Below are positions 36,246 to 44,538 of a stretch of DNA of 64,000 nucleotides, one piece after another. The notes beneath the pieces are model-generated. The model saw only the letters and a list, made by a program, of their open reading frames with translations, was not told the origin of the DNA and searched no databases. The stretch's first letter is position 1, and every line of letters begins with the position of its first letter. The position numbers and the translations under genes were made by a program. Origin of the DNA: Mariniblastus sp038534355 (GTDB taxonomy: Bacteria > Planctomycetota > Planctomycetia > Pirellulales > Pirellulaceae); the NCBI GenBank assembly GCA_038534355.1, contig JBCAWX010000006.1, positions 124,001 through 188,000 of the forward strand, given 5' to 3'.

Positions 36246-36878
36246 TTAGGTGTTGGCTTGTTCGTAGACCGCCTGCAGTAGATCTTCCACGTTCTTGAAC
36301 TTCTTCTTGGTGGCCAGCGGTTTTTCCAAAAGCTCACGAGCATCCGCCTCATTGTGCCCTAACGCGACCAGTACCTGGTAAGTTTCGTCAACAATGCTCC
36401 GCTCGACCGCGTCAGCTGAGGATTCCACGGGAGCTTCTTGAACCAACAAAGCGAATTTGGCCATTTTGCGACGCAACTGGGCAATGATCTTTTCCGCCAT
36501 GGCCGCTCCGACACCGGGTAACGTCGTCAGCGCTTTGACGTCTTGTTGCTCGATCGCATGAGCGATATCACGCACTGGGCGGACCATCGCGCGAGTCGCT
36601 TTCTTGACGCCCAACCCCGGCACCGAACAAAACAGCTCAAAAAACTGACGCTCGATCACCGAGTCAAATCCGATCAACCGAGGTGTCAGTCGGCCACCCT
36701 TCTGTGGATTTCCTTCGATGTAGTCAATCGTATGCAGCTTGACCGTCTCATCGATTTTTAGCTGCAGCCCACGACGCGTGAAATCGGTGACCAGGACTTC
36801 ATACTCGAAGGCGCCGATGACCAGCGTGGCGGTCGTCTCCGTCAAGTCGATTAGTTGACCGGTAATCTTTGTGATCAC
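36246..36878 (-). CDS. ruvA: Holliday junction DNA helicase subunit RuvA
   Basis: Binds Holliday junctions and loads RuvB. The N-terminal OB fold starts MITKITGQLIDLTETTATL, the middle helix-hairpin-helix pair shows FFELFCSVPGLGVKKATRAM and ALTTLPGVGAAMAEKIIAQL, and the C-terminal domain that contacts RuvB has YQVLVALGHNEADA. 210 residues, near the usual 190-205. Start is GTG, with no competing ATG. It is transcribed alone here, convergent with the permease gene 69 bases away. Confidence 0.96.
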   Translation of the reverse strand: MITKITGQLIDLTETTATLVIGAFEYEVLVTDFTRRGLQLKIDETVKLHTIDYIEGNPQKGGRLTPRLIGFDSVIERQFFELFCSVPGLGVKKATRAMVRPVRDIAHAIEQQDVKALTTLPGVGAAMAEKIIAQLRRKMAKFALLVQEAPVESSADAVERSIVDETYQVLVALGHNEADARELLEKPLATKKKFKNVEDLLQAVYEQANT

Positions 36879-36998
36879 GTGTTATCGTCATTTCGTAAAA
36901 GGAGCTCTTCGGAAAGGTCCGGCGAATACATGTCAACGACAACCTCAGTCGACGTTCACTGGAAACGCACCATGTGATCGTCCATTGGCAACCCATTG

Positions 36999-37892
36999 TC
37001 AAGCGGGAGGACTGGAATCCTTACCAATCGAATGCCGCACACCCGCGCGATAATCTTCAAACTCAAACGAAAAATCGAACTGACGTGTCAGCTTGAGATT
37101 CGAAACTCGTTTGTTGCTGCCCGACCGAGCCTTGGTTTGGTCGACAGAGACTTTGGTCCACGGGATCGAATCCAATCCTAATTCTTGAGCGATCTGGTCA
37201 TAGTAGTCTTTTCGTATCACGGGATGACCATCACTGACACAGTACAGCTCTCCAGCCGCCTCCGCGTGTTCGTCAGCGAGTTGTTCAATCAGCCGGGCGC
37301 CATCGTCAACATGAATCAGATTTAAAAAGCCATCTGCCGATAACTTGGACCACGAACCCGACTCGATCGTTGAACGCGTCGGCACGCGGCCAGGTCCGTA
37401 GATGCCGGCGAAACGCAGGATCGTCGTGCGATCAGAAAGAACGGATTGCTTCAACAGATGTTCCGCTTCCAGACAAGCTTGACCGCCCTCTCGAACTGGT
37501 TCTGTTTTGGAAGACTCATCGACCCACTCGCCGCCGAAGTCACCGTACACACCGGTCGAACTGACATAGATCAAATGCCGTGGACGTGCATCACTCGAAA
37601 ACTGTTGCAAAACATTTTTAAGTCCTTCCACATAAACGTCGCGTACCCGGTCATAACGGCTTCGATCCATTCCGATCGCAACCAACACCGTTTGCACGTC
37701 GTTTAGATCACGCAGCGGAGACAATGAATCGGCATCGGTGACGTCGGCAAGGATCGGTTGAAGGCCCGATCGGGCAAACGATTCACGACGTTCATCGCTG
37801 CGTGTAACGGCAAACACTTGCTCGCCACGTTTCTGCCAGATTTTTGCGACACGATACCCCAGATATCCACAACCAAGTATCAAACGGCTCAA
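36999..37892 (-). CDS. NAD(P)-binding Rossmann-fold epimerase-like protein
   Basis: Protein of the atypical extended SDR / YeeZ-like group, 297 residues. The nucleotide site is LILGCGYLGYRVAKIW at the very start; later come HLIYVSSTGVYGDFGGEWVDE, a TTILRFAGIYGPGR motif, and a C-terminal FDFEDYRAGVRHSI-type end. TTG at 37892 is the likely start: AAGGAAG lies about five bases upstream, and the longer frame (from 37997) adds a Cys-rich segment with no family match. It may reduce or epimerise a sugar nucleotide or similar compound; substrate unknown. Confidence 0.85.
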   Translation of the reverse strand: MSRLILGCGYLGYRVAKIWQKRGEQVFAVTRSDERRESFARSGLQPILADVTDADSLSPLRDLNDVQTVLVAIGMDRSRYDRVRDVYVEGLKNVLQQFSSDARPRHLIYVSSTGVYGDFGGEWVDESSKTEPVREGGQACLEAEHLLKQSVLSDRTTILRFAGIYGPGRVPTRSTIESGSWSKLSADGFLNLIHVDDGARLIEQLADEHAEAAGELYCVSDGHPVIRKDYYDQIAQELGLDSIPWTKVSVDQTKARSGSNKRVSNLKLTRQFDFSFEFEDYRAGVRHSIGKDSSPPA

Positions 37893-38116
37893 CGGTCTTC
37901 CTTTCAAAATGTACGGGAAATGAGGGTTTTTCGACGAAATGTCCGTTCGGCCGACAAAAAATGTCGTCGCAAAACAACCGAAACATGGGCGAATCAAGCG
38001 GTATGTTGTTCGTTATCCCGACCTTTGTTAACCCGGGTGGTACAATAATAGGCTTGTCAGTCACTCAAATTCGCACTGATTATTTGGTTGTCTTAACATT
38101 GAAACGGGAAGTATTC

Positions 38117-39214
38117 ATGAAGCGTAACCGGGATCGAATCGCCCTCCTTTTTATCTTCTTGATCAGCGTCTTTGTGAGTCAGCCGGTTTGGGCCCAAGAG
38201 AACCAACCAGAAAGCTCCGCTCCTCAAGCCGAGCAGATCACCGTTGTTGAAGGCGTGATCCAGTCGCAGCAAGAAGAAGGCACCGAAGAGATCTCGACGG
38301 ACGCCCCCAAGCTTGAATTTCTGTTCGACGGCGGCAATCCATCCAACGTCGAAGAACTGAAGCTGATGGAGACTCGATTCGCTGACCTGACCGAAAAGCT
38401 TTTTCCAGCAACCGTCAATATTCAGGTGGGCCAATCACAAGGTTCGGGCGTCGTTGTTTCCAGCGACGGTGTCGTTTTGACGGCAGCACACGTCATCGGC
38501 AAACCGGGTGAAATTGCTGTCATCTACTTTCCCGATCGAAAAAAACGATACCTCGCCGACACGCTGGGTGTCAATTCAGGTGCAATCGACTCTGGCATGT
38601 TAAAAATTCGCAATCCAAAAGGAGAGGTTTTCCCAACGATCGACCTCGGCGTTTCCAATGAACTGAATCTTGGCCAATGGGTCATGGCCGTCGGCCACCC
38701 AGGCGGATTCAACGTACAACGAGGTTTGGTTGCTCGAGTTGGTCGGATCGTCGGCGCTACCGACGGTGTTGTCCGAACCGACTGCACGTTAGTCGGCGGT
38801 GACTCAGGAGGTCCACTGATCGATATGAACGGGGACTTGATCGGGATCCACAGCCGCATCGGTGGTTCCTTGATTGACAACCTCCACGTTCCGGTCGATC
38901 AATTCTCAGAGAACTGGGACAAACTTGCTCAAGGGCTATTGCTTCACGCACGACCGAACCTCGGTATCAACATTGTCGACGATACCAACGAGGTTCAAGA
39001 AGTTGCCAAAGGACGCTCTGCTGACAAAGCAGGTATCAAGCCGGGCGACAAGATCATCCAGTTGGAAGGGATCGATATTGAAAATGCGGCCGATCTGGGT
39101 GCAGCCATTCGCGAACTCGAACTGTTACCTCGGCAGAAAATCAAAGTCGTCATCCTGCGTGACGACAAAGAGAAAAAAGTCGACTTGGTCGTTGGCACAC
39201 GAAGCCGAAACTAA
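38117..39214 (+). CDS. Secreted trypsin-like serine protease with PDZ domain (DegP-like)
   Basis: Periplasmic protease of the HtrA/Deg type, 365 residues. Signal peptide to about residue 27 (LLFIFLISVFVSQPVWAQ). The triad is complete: His125 in VLTAAHVIG, Asp158 in AIDSGMLKI and Ser230 in GGDSGGPLIDMNG. A PDZ domain occupies about residues 275-360 (LGINIVDDTNEVQ, GRSADKAGIKPGDKI). ATG at 38117 begins the signal peptide; the longer frame would start inside the neighbouring gene's region. It is followed by a degenerate relative, and the two are probably co-transcribed. Confidence 0.93.
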   Translation: MKRNRDRIALLFIFLISVFVSQPVWAQENQPESSAPQAEQITVVEGVIQSQQEEGTEEISTDAPKLEFLFDGGNPSNVEELKLMETRFADLTEKLFPATVNIQVGQSQGSGVVVSSDGVVLTAAHVIGKPGEIAVIYFPDRKKRYLADTLGVNSGAIDSGMLKIRNPKGEVFPTIDLGVSNELNLGQWVMAVGHPGGFNVQRGLVARVGRIVGATDGVVRTDCTLVGGDSGGPLIDMNGDLIGIHSRIGGSLIDNLHVPVDQFSENWDKLAQGLLLHARPNLGINIVDDTNEVQEVAKGRSADKAGIKPGDKIIQLEGIDIENAADLGAAIRELELLPRQKIKVVILRDDKEKKVDLVVGTRSRN

Positions 39215-39280
39215 CGATCGACTCCAAACAAAAGGCTATCCCATCGCAAACATGCATGGTTAATCTCAAAGGATATTTGC

Positions 39281-40789
39281 ATGAGTCAACAAACTCGTTT
39301 CACATCCAAGACGCTTCCCAACATCATGGCGATGCTGACAATCGCGTTTGCCCTCACGTTGGGCCTGTCTGTCAGTGTTTATGCTCAGGACGACAAGAGC
39401 TCACCAAAACAGTCTGAGTCGGGCGAGCAGGAAAAAGATGACGACAAAGAAAAGCGATCGGCGAATGGCAACCGATCGTTCAACTTGCCATGGTCGTCTC
39501 GCCCCAAAGTTTCCAAACGTGATCCCGAATTCATTAAGACATTCGAACCTGTCGCCGCTTCGATGGACCAGGCAACCATTCGGATCATGGACCAACGCGA
39601 TCAACTTGCATTGGGGACCGTTATCGATGCCGCCGGTCTGATTCTCACCAAGGCCAGTGAACTCCGCCCGGGGATGGAATGTGAAGTCAATGGAAAACGA
39701 ATCAAACCGGAAGTCGTGGGGATCCATCCGCAATCCGATTTGGCTCTGCTGAAGATCGATGCAAAATCACTCAATGTCATTCAATGGTCCGATCAACCAT
39801 TGCCGACACTTGGACGCTGGGTCGCTTCTCCCAAAGCAATGACCAGTACCAAACCTGCGATCGGGATTATCTCGACCGCCAAGGCCAGAGTCATTCCGCC
39901 TTCGCGTCCGTTCATCGGGATCATGATGTCGGCTGCCAAAGATGGTGTTTTGATCACTGACATCATTGACAAATCGCCCGCGAAATTTGCCGGCCTCAAG
40001 ACGAAGGATATCATCAAGGAGATCGAAGGAATCGCTGTGAAATCGAACGTCGAATTGGCCAAAGAAATTGGGCAATTTGATGTAGGCGATCGCGTCACTC
40101 TGACGATCCTTCGTGGCGATGAAAAAAAATCGATCAAGCTGACGCTCGTCGAACGTGACAAAGTCTCGCCCGAAAGCAAACGAAGCAACCAGCAGAACTC
40201 AATGGGCTCTGAACTGAGTCGCCGTCGCAAGGATTTCCCAAAAGCATTTCAACACGACTCAATGCTCAACTCAAACACTTGTGGTGGACCGATTGTTGAC
40301 CTCTCAGGCAAAGTGATCGGGATCAACATCGCTCGTGACGGTCGTGTTTCCAGCTTGGCACTCCCAGTCGAAACCGTCTTGCCCATCATTGAAAAACTTA
40401 AATCCGGCGACCTGTCGCCCATGCGTGTCAACAAAGAAAAGATCGCGCAACTGGAAACGGAACTGTCTGAGATCGTCGAACGGATCGGCTCCCTTCCAGA
40501 AAAGAAGAATGTGCTCAACGTTCGGTACAACAGGGAGCGGGCCCGCATCGAAGAACTTGATCGTTTTGCAAAGGACTACCGAGAACGTGTCGAGGAACTC
40601 GAAAAGATGATGTCGGATTACAAGTCAAAGCTCAAAGAAGTGGAAGACAGAAAGTCTGACGTCAACGACTCTGCCAAATCCATCAAGAAAGATCTCGACT
40701 CAATTCGGACTGAGCTTCGTCGAAACGACAAAATCAAGTCCAAGCTTGAGAAAGACCTAGAGTTATTGAAGACTGGCGGTAACAGCTGA
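39281..40789 (+). CDS. Degenerate trypsin-like protein with internal PDZ domain and coiled coil
   Basis: 502-residue exported protein (signal peptide to about residue 36, VSVYAQ) related to the protease before it, but altered. The sequence LTKASELRPGM stands where LTAAHVIG should be, so the His is Ser (126), the Asp survives in SDLALLKID (153), and the nucleophile region reads NTCGGPIVDLSG with Cys334 for Ser. A PDZ domain lies between the Asp and the Cys (about residues 208-290, IGIMMSAAKDG then SPAKFAGLKTKDI), not at the end as usual. Residues of about 390-500 form a Lys/Glu-rich coiled coil. Probably a binding or scaffold protein. AAAGGA precedes the ATG. Confidence 0.85.
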   Translation: MSQQTRFTSKTLPNIMAMLTIAFALTLGLSVSVYAQDDKSSPKQSESGEQEKDDDKEKRSANGNRSFNLPWSSRPKVSKRDPEFIKTFEPVAASMDQATIRIMDQRDQLALGTVIDAAGLILTKASELRPGMECEVNGKRIKPEVVGIHPQSDLALLKIDAKSLNVIQWSDQPLPTLGRWVASPKAMTSTKPAIGIISTAKARVIPPSRPFIGIMMSAAKDGVLITDIIDKSPAKFAGLKTKDIIKEIEGIAVKSNVELAKEIGQFDVGDRVTLTILRGDEKKSIKLTLVERDKVSPESKRSNQQNSMGSELSRRRKDFPKAFQHDSMLNSNTCGGPIVDLSGKVIGINIARDGRVSSLALPVETVLPIIEKLKSGDLSPMRVNKEKIAQLETELSEIVERIGSLPEKKNVLNVRYNRERARIEELDRFAKDYRERVEELEKMMSDYKSKLKEVEDRKSDVNDSAKSIKKDLDSIRTELRRNDKIKSKLEKDLELLKTGGNS

Positions 40790-40792
40790 TCG

Positions 40793-41332
40793 ATGTCGCT
40801 CGACTTGAAACGAAACTCTCGAAAATGGCACCGCTGGGGTGCCATTCTCACTGCGCTACCGATGCTGCTGGTGATCGTTTCGGGGCTGCTGCTTCAAGTC
40901 AAAAAGCAATCGTCGTGGGTGCAGCCACCCACTATCAAACTGGATGCCGCTGAACCATCAGCCGACTGGCAACAGTTTCTCGAAGCCGCCCGATCCGTCC
41001 CTGCCGCCGAAGTCACTGGCTGGGATGACATCGACCGTATCGATGTTCGCCCCTCAAAGGGGATCGCCAAGATCCAGTGCAAGAATCGCTGGGAGCTTCA
41101 GGTCGACTTGAGAAACGGCGATGTCGTTTCGTCAAATTATCGTCGTTCCGATTTGATCGAAAGTCTTCATGATGGCTCGTTTTTTTCAGATGCCGCCAAG
41201 CTGTGGTTGTTCCTGCCCAATGGTATCGTGCTGTTAGTACTCTGGTGCAGCGGCCTCTATCTATGGTTTCTGCCAATCCTCGTGCGGCGTAACAAGCGAC
41301 GGAAGCAGAGCCCCACAGAAACCCAATCGTAG
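40793..41332 (+). CDS. PepSY-associated membrane protein
   Basis: A 179-residue protein with an N-terminal helix after KWHRWGAILTALPMLLVIVSG and a second helix near residue 145 (LWLFLPNGIVLLVLWCSGLYL), enclosing a periplasmic domain with WDDIDRIDVRPSKG and WELQVDLRNGDVV, as in PepSY-type domains. The RKWHRWGA start is typical of PepSY-associated TM proteins, which are linked to metal or electron transfer. The ATG follows the stop of the previous gene by three bases, so it belongs to its transcript. Confident as a membrane protein, moderate as PepSY. Confidence 0.78.
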   Translation: MSLDLKRNSRKWHRWGAILTALPMLLVIVSGLLLQVKKQSSWVQPPTIKLDAAEPSADWQQFLEAARSVPAAEVTGWDDIDRIDVRPSKGIAKIQCKNRWELQVDLRNGDVVSSNYRRSDLIESLHDGSFFSDAAKLWLFLPNGIVLLVLWCSGLYLWFLPILVRRNKRRKQSPTETQS

Positions 41333-41409
41333 CCTCCACGCTGGCCTCACTTCGGTTACCATAATAAGCATGGGCTGCGTTTATTCCTGTCTTTTGAAAA
41401 GTCTCCCCT

Positions 41410-42858
41410 ATGCTCCGGTTTCCATTATTCATCGTCTATTCCATCGTTGGCATCATCTGTTTTTCGGCCAGCAATGGACGTGCGGATTTGGATCCAAAAC
41501 CCAACATCGTCGTCATTCTTGCTGATGACTGCACCTTTCGGGACCTGGGTTGCTATGGCGGGCAAGCCAAAACGCCGAACATCGATCGACTGGCCACTGA
41601 AGGCATGAAGTTTAGTCGGTGTTTTCAGGCCGCTCCGATGTGCTCACCGACACGACACAATTTGTACACCGGCATTTACCCCGTCAAATCTGGCGCGTAT
41701 CCGAATCACACTTTTGTCAAAAATGGGACCAAGAGCATTGCTCATTATTTGAAAGAGAAAGACTATCGAGTTGCACTTTCAGGCAAACAGCACATCGGCC
41801 CCAAAACGTCATTTCCGTTTGAGTACAGCGGAAAGAAGAATCCAGATCTCGACGCCATCGACCAACTCTTTTCCGAATGCAAAGAATCAGACACGCCGTT
41901 CTGTCTGTTTGCGTGTTCCAATGAACCCCATGGACCATGGGACAAAGGAGACGCCAGCCAGTATCCAGTCGATCAAATCCAACTGCCACCTTACATCGTC
42001 GACACTCTGCTGGTTCGCCAATCATGGGGGAAGTACCTGGCAGAGATCACGTACTTCGATTGGCAAGTTGGTCAGATTCTCGAACGTTTGAGCAAACATG
42101 AACTCGACGACAACACGATCGTTATTGTGCTGTCGGAGCAAGGCAATGGATTCCCTTTTGCCAAATGGACCTGCTACGGTGCCGGCTTGCAATCAGCGAT
42201 GGTGGTACGCTGGCCCAATCAAGTGAAGCCCGGCAGTGAAACCGACGCGATGGTTGAATATGTCGACATGGTTCCGACGCTGCTCGACGCCCTCGGAGAC
42301 GACTCGATGCCCGATGGCCTGGAAGGCAAAAGTTTCCTTGGTGTCCTTCGTGGAGAAACCAATCAACACAAAGAGTTTGCTTACGGCTTAATGACAACTC
42401 GTGGAGTCATCAATGGAAGCGACCTCTATGGCATTCGAACCGTACGCGATCAGCGTTTTCGTTTGATTTGGAATTTGAATCACGAATCCAAATTCACCAA
42501 CGCTTGTACCAGTTCCATAGAGTTTCAGTCCATGATCGCTGCCGGTCAGAATAATCCCCAAGCTCAATCGCTGGTTGACCAGTATCACTACCGCCCCGAA
42601 TTCGAACTGTTCGACTGTAATGCCGATCCGTTGGAACGAAAGAATTTGGCCACGAGTGAGGATCATCAAGAAGTTCTGCAGCGTCTGAAATCAAAACTCA
42701 AACAATGGATGGAATCACAAGGCGATCAAGGTACCGCCACCGAAGCTGACGCAATTCTTCGCCAAGGTCGCTACCGAGGACTCACGCGAGAGGAAGCGAT
42801 TAAGAAATACGAAGACCAACGCAACGGTAAACAAAAGAAGAAGAAACGCCTGAAGTGA
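41410..42858 (+). CDS. Secreted type I sulfatase
   Basis: Removes sulfate esters, probably from algal polysaccharide. Signal peptide to about residue 25 (FIVYSIVGIICFSASNGRA). The metal acids are in VVILADDCTFRDLG, and the modified Cys lies at residue 78 in APMCSPTRHNLYTG, the CxPxR signature that a formylglycine-generating enzyme converts. Further active-site parts are LSGKQHIG, FACSNEPHGPW and a Lys/His region in the C-terminal half. The tail is Lys-rich. No signs of inactivity. Planctomycetes hold many sulfatases; the substrate cannot be told from sequence alone. Confidence 0.93.
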   Translation: MLRFPLFIVYSIVGIICFSASNGRADLDPKPNIVVILADDCTFRDLGCYGGQAKTPNIDRLATEGMKFSRCFQAAPMCSPTRHNLYTGIYPVKSGAYPNHTFVKNGTKSIAHYLKEKDYRVALSGKQHIGPKTSFPFEYSGKKNPDLDAIDQLFSECKESDTPFCLFACSNEPHGPWDKGDASQYPVDQIQLPPYIVDTLLVRQSWGKYLAEITYFDWQVGQILERLSKHELDDNTIVIVLSEQGNGFPFAKWTCYGAGLQSAMVVRWPNQVKPGSETDAMVEYVDMVPTLLDALGDDSMPDGLEGKSFLGVLRGETNQHKEFAYGLMTTRGVINGSDLYGIRTVRDQRFRLIWNLNHESKFTNACTSSIEFQSMIAAGQNNPQAQSLVDQYHYRPEFELFDCNADPLERKNLATSEDHQEVLQRLKSKLKQWMESQGDQGTATEADAILRQGRYRGLTREEAIKKYEDQRNGKQKKKKRLK

Positions 42859-42861
42859 AAT

Positions 42862-42888
42862 AGACGGCCTGTCAAACGGATGCCGTCT
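42862..42888. terminator. Hairpin between convergent genes
   Basis: Perfect 7-base stem AGACGGC (42862-42868) with GCCGTCT (42882-42888) and a 13-base loop, just after the sulfatase stop. No long T-run follows on either strand. It lies between converging genes and may serve both, with weaker support than the other terminators. Confidence 0.45.
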
Positions 42889-42942
42889 CTAAGGGATCAC
42901 GTCTCTTAGCTTCAATCGTTTTTCTACAAACGAAACCGTGGC

Positions 42943-44538
42943 TTAAAAAGCGCCGGCTTCCAGTTGATCCAGTCTCGCGATCGCCGCCTTGTGCTCGCGC
43001 GGGCGATCTGTCTTTTCATAGTACGTTGCGATATTGAAAAGGCACTGCCCCGCTTGTGCGAAATCGCTTCGTTGAAGAAACTCATCATGCACGCGATTCA
43101 ATAGCGAAACTCCCTGCTGCTCTTTTCCTCGCATCAAATAGGCCAATCCATAGTCGGCTTGGGCTCGCAAACGCTCTTCGTCCGGCCAAGTTGCTGATGA
43201 TTTGATGGCTGATTGGAGTAAGCTCATCCCCTGTGCCAAACTTCCGTTTTGCAGCTTCAATGTCGCCAACACCGCTTTGGCCCGATCGGCAAGTTTGCCG
43301 GGTTGCGAGCTGAGCCGTAACAGGATGGCGGACGCAGGCCCCGCTTGTCCTCCATCGATCATCGCGATGGCTTGTTGCATCTGAAGTTCCTTCTTGAGGA
43401 ACCGATCGGACACAGTCGATTCTGCTTTCTTGAACGAAAGAATCGCGTTCTGAGATTCGTGCCGACGCAAACTGTTGAGCCCAATCGTGGCCCAAACGAC
43501 TGATTCATCCGTGTCAGTCGAATCAAACTCCAGTCCGTATCCTGCCGTGAATCGACGCATTCTGTCAATCACGACTTCGGGCCATTGCTCGGAAATGGGT
43601 CGCAGAAATGCAGCTTGTTTCCAAAATTGCGGATCGGCTAACTCATTGGACTCCAACCAGTCGCTCTGCGAGGCAACCGCCGTCTTCCAGGCTTCACGCC
43701 ATTGATCGTGTTGGCCATCACGCCGAAAAGTTTCCCCCAGCAACAGACGGATTCGATTCGCCTCCAAGGGCTGGGACTGAGCCAGTTTACCCGCTGCTGC
43801 CGCCAACTTGGATGAACTGGTCGAATGCTCTTCCAGCATCAGATGGGCCATCGCTTCGAGTCGCAGCGCTTCTGCCTCAAGAACCGGATTACCACTGACT
43901 TGACGCGACAAACGCAGTTTCAACGCTTCGCGTGGCTGGTTGTTTTCCAACATATGTTGAAACGCCTGATGCTGTTTCAAAACATTGTTCGTTGTACCGC
44001 TCGAATACGATCGTTTCAGCAAATCCATCGCATCTGATTGGGAACTCCACAAACTCGCATACAGTTCGCAAATCTGTTCACGGAATTCTAACGTTATCGC
44101 TGCCGATTGATTCTCTCGCATCAGCTTACTGGTGATGTCCGGATAAAGCCGGACCAAGGTTATCGCAGAGGCAAACTTTTTCGCATCCAGAAGATCTTGA
44201 AACGCGATCGCCATTTCATCCGTCGTGAAGGCAAGATTGTCGGTATCGCCGAGTGACAGACTACCGTCGAGTCGAACTTTGCTGACTTTTGAACTGGAAC
44301 CGGTAACGGCGCCCCTCTTCTTCTCAACCGCATCATTCGGTGAATGTTCGGATGCGGATTCACTGGTTTCGCCAACCGTCATCGAGCGTGCGATCTCACG
44401 ATTCAATGACTCAAAACTCTGGGATGCACCCTTATTGAAAATCGAGCAACCTCCGCACATCAACATCGCCACGGCCAAGGTCAGAATCAATGACAAATGG
44501 TGGTCAATTCTTTCGTTCCATTGAGTTTTCACAATCAA
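42943..44538 (-). CDS. TPR-like lipoprotein of the secretin cluster
   Basis: 531-residue lipoprotein with signal helix LSLILTLAVAMLMCGGC (lipobox Cys near residue 31). After a 60-residue Ser-rich linker the protein is entirely helical and Ala/Leu/Gln-rich with paired helices (FQDLLDAKKFASAITLVR, EAEALRLEAMAHLMLEEHST, GLNSLRRHESQNAILSFKKAE), as in TPR solenoids. The ATG overlaps the secretin stop by four bases (ATGA). In pilus and type II secretion systems a lipoprotein of this sort helps the secretin reach the outer membrane; that role here is inferred. Confidence 0.8.
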   Translation of the reverse strand: MIVKTQWNERIDHHLSLILTLAVAMLMCGGCSIFNKGASQSFESLNREIARSMTVGETSESASEHSPNDAVEKKRGAVTGSSSKVSKVRLDGSLSLGDTDNLAFTTDEMAIAFQDLLDAKKFASAITLVRLYPDITSKLMRENQSAAITLEFREQICELYASLWSSQSDAMDLLKRSYSSGTTNNVLKQHQAFQHMLENNQPREALKLRLSRQVSGNPVLEAEALRLEAMAHLMLEEHSTSSSKLAAAAGKLAQSQPLEANRIRLLLGETFRRDGQHDQWREAWKTAVASQSDWLESNELADPQFWKQAAFLRPISEQWPEVVIDRMRRFTAGYGLEFDSTDTDESVVWATIGLNSLRRHESQNAILSFKKAESTVSDRFLKKELQMQQAIAMIDGGQAGPASAILLRLSSQPGKLADRAKAVLATLKLQNGSLAQGMSLLQSAIKSSATWPDEERLRAQADYGLAYLMRGKEQQGVSLLNRVHDEFLQRSDFAQAGQCLFNIATYYEKTDRPREHKAAIARLDQLEAGAF

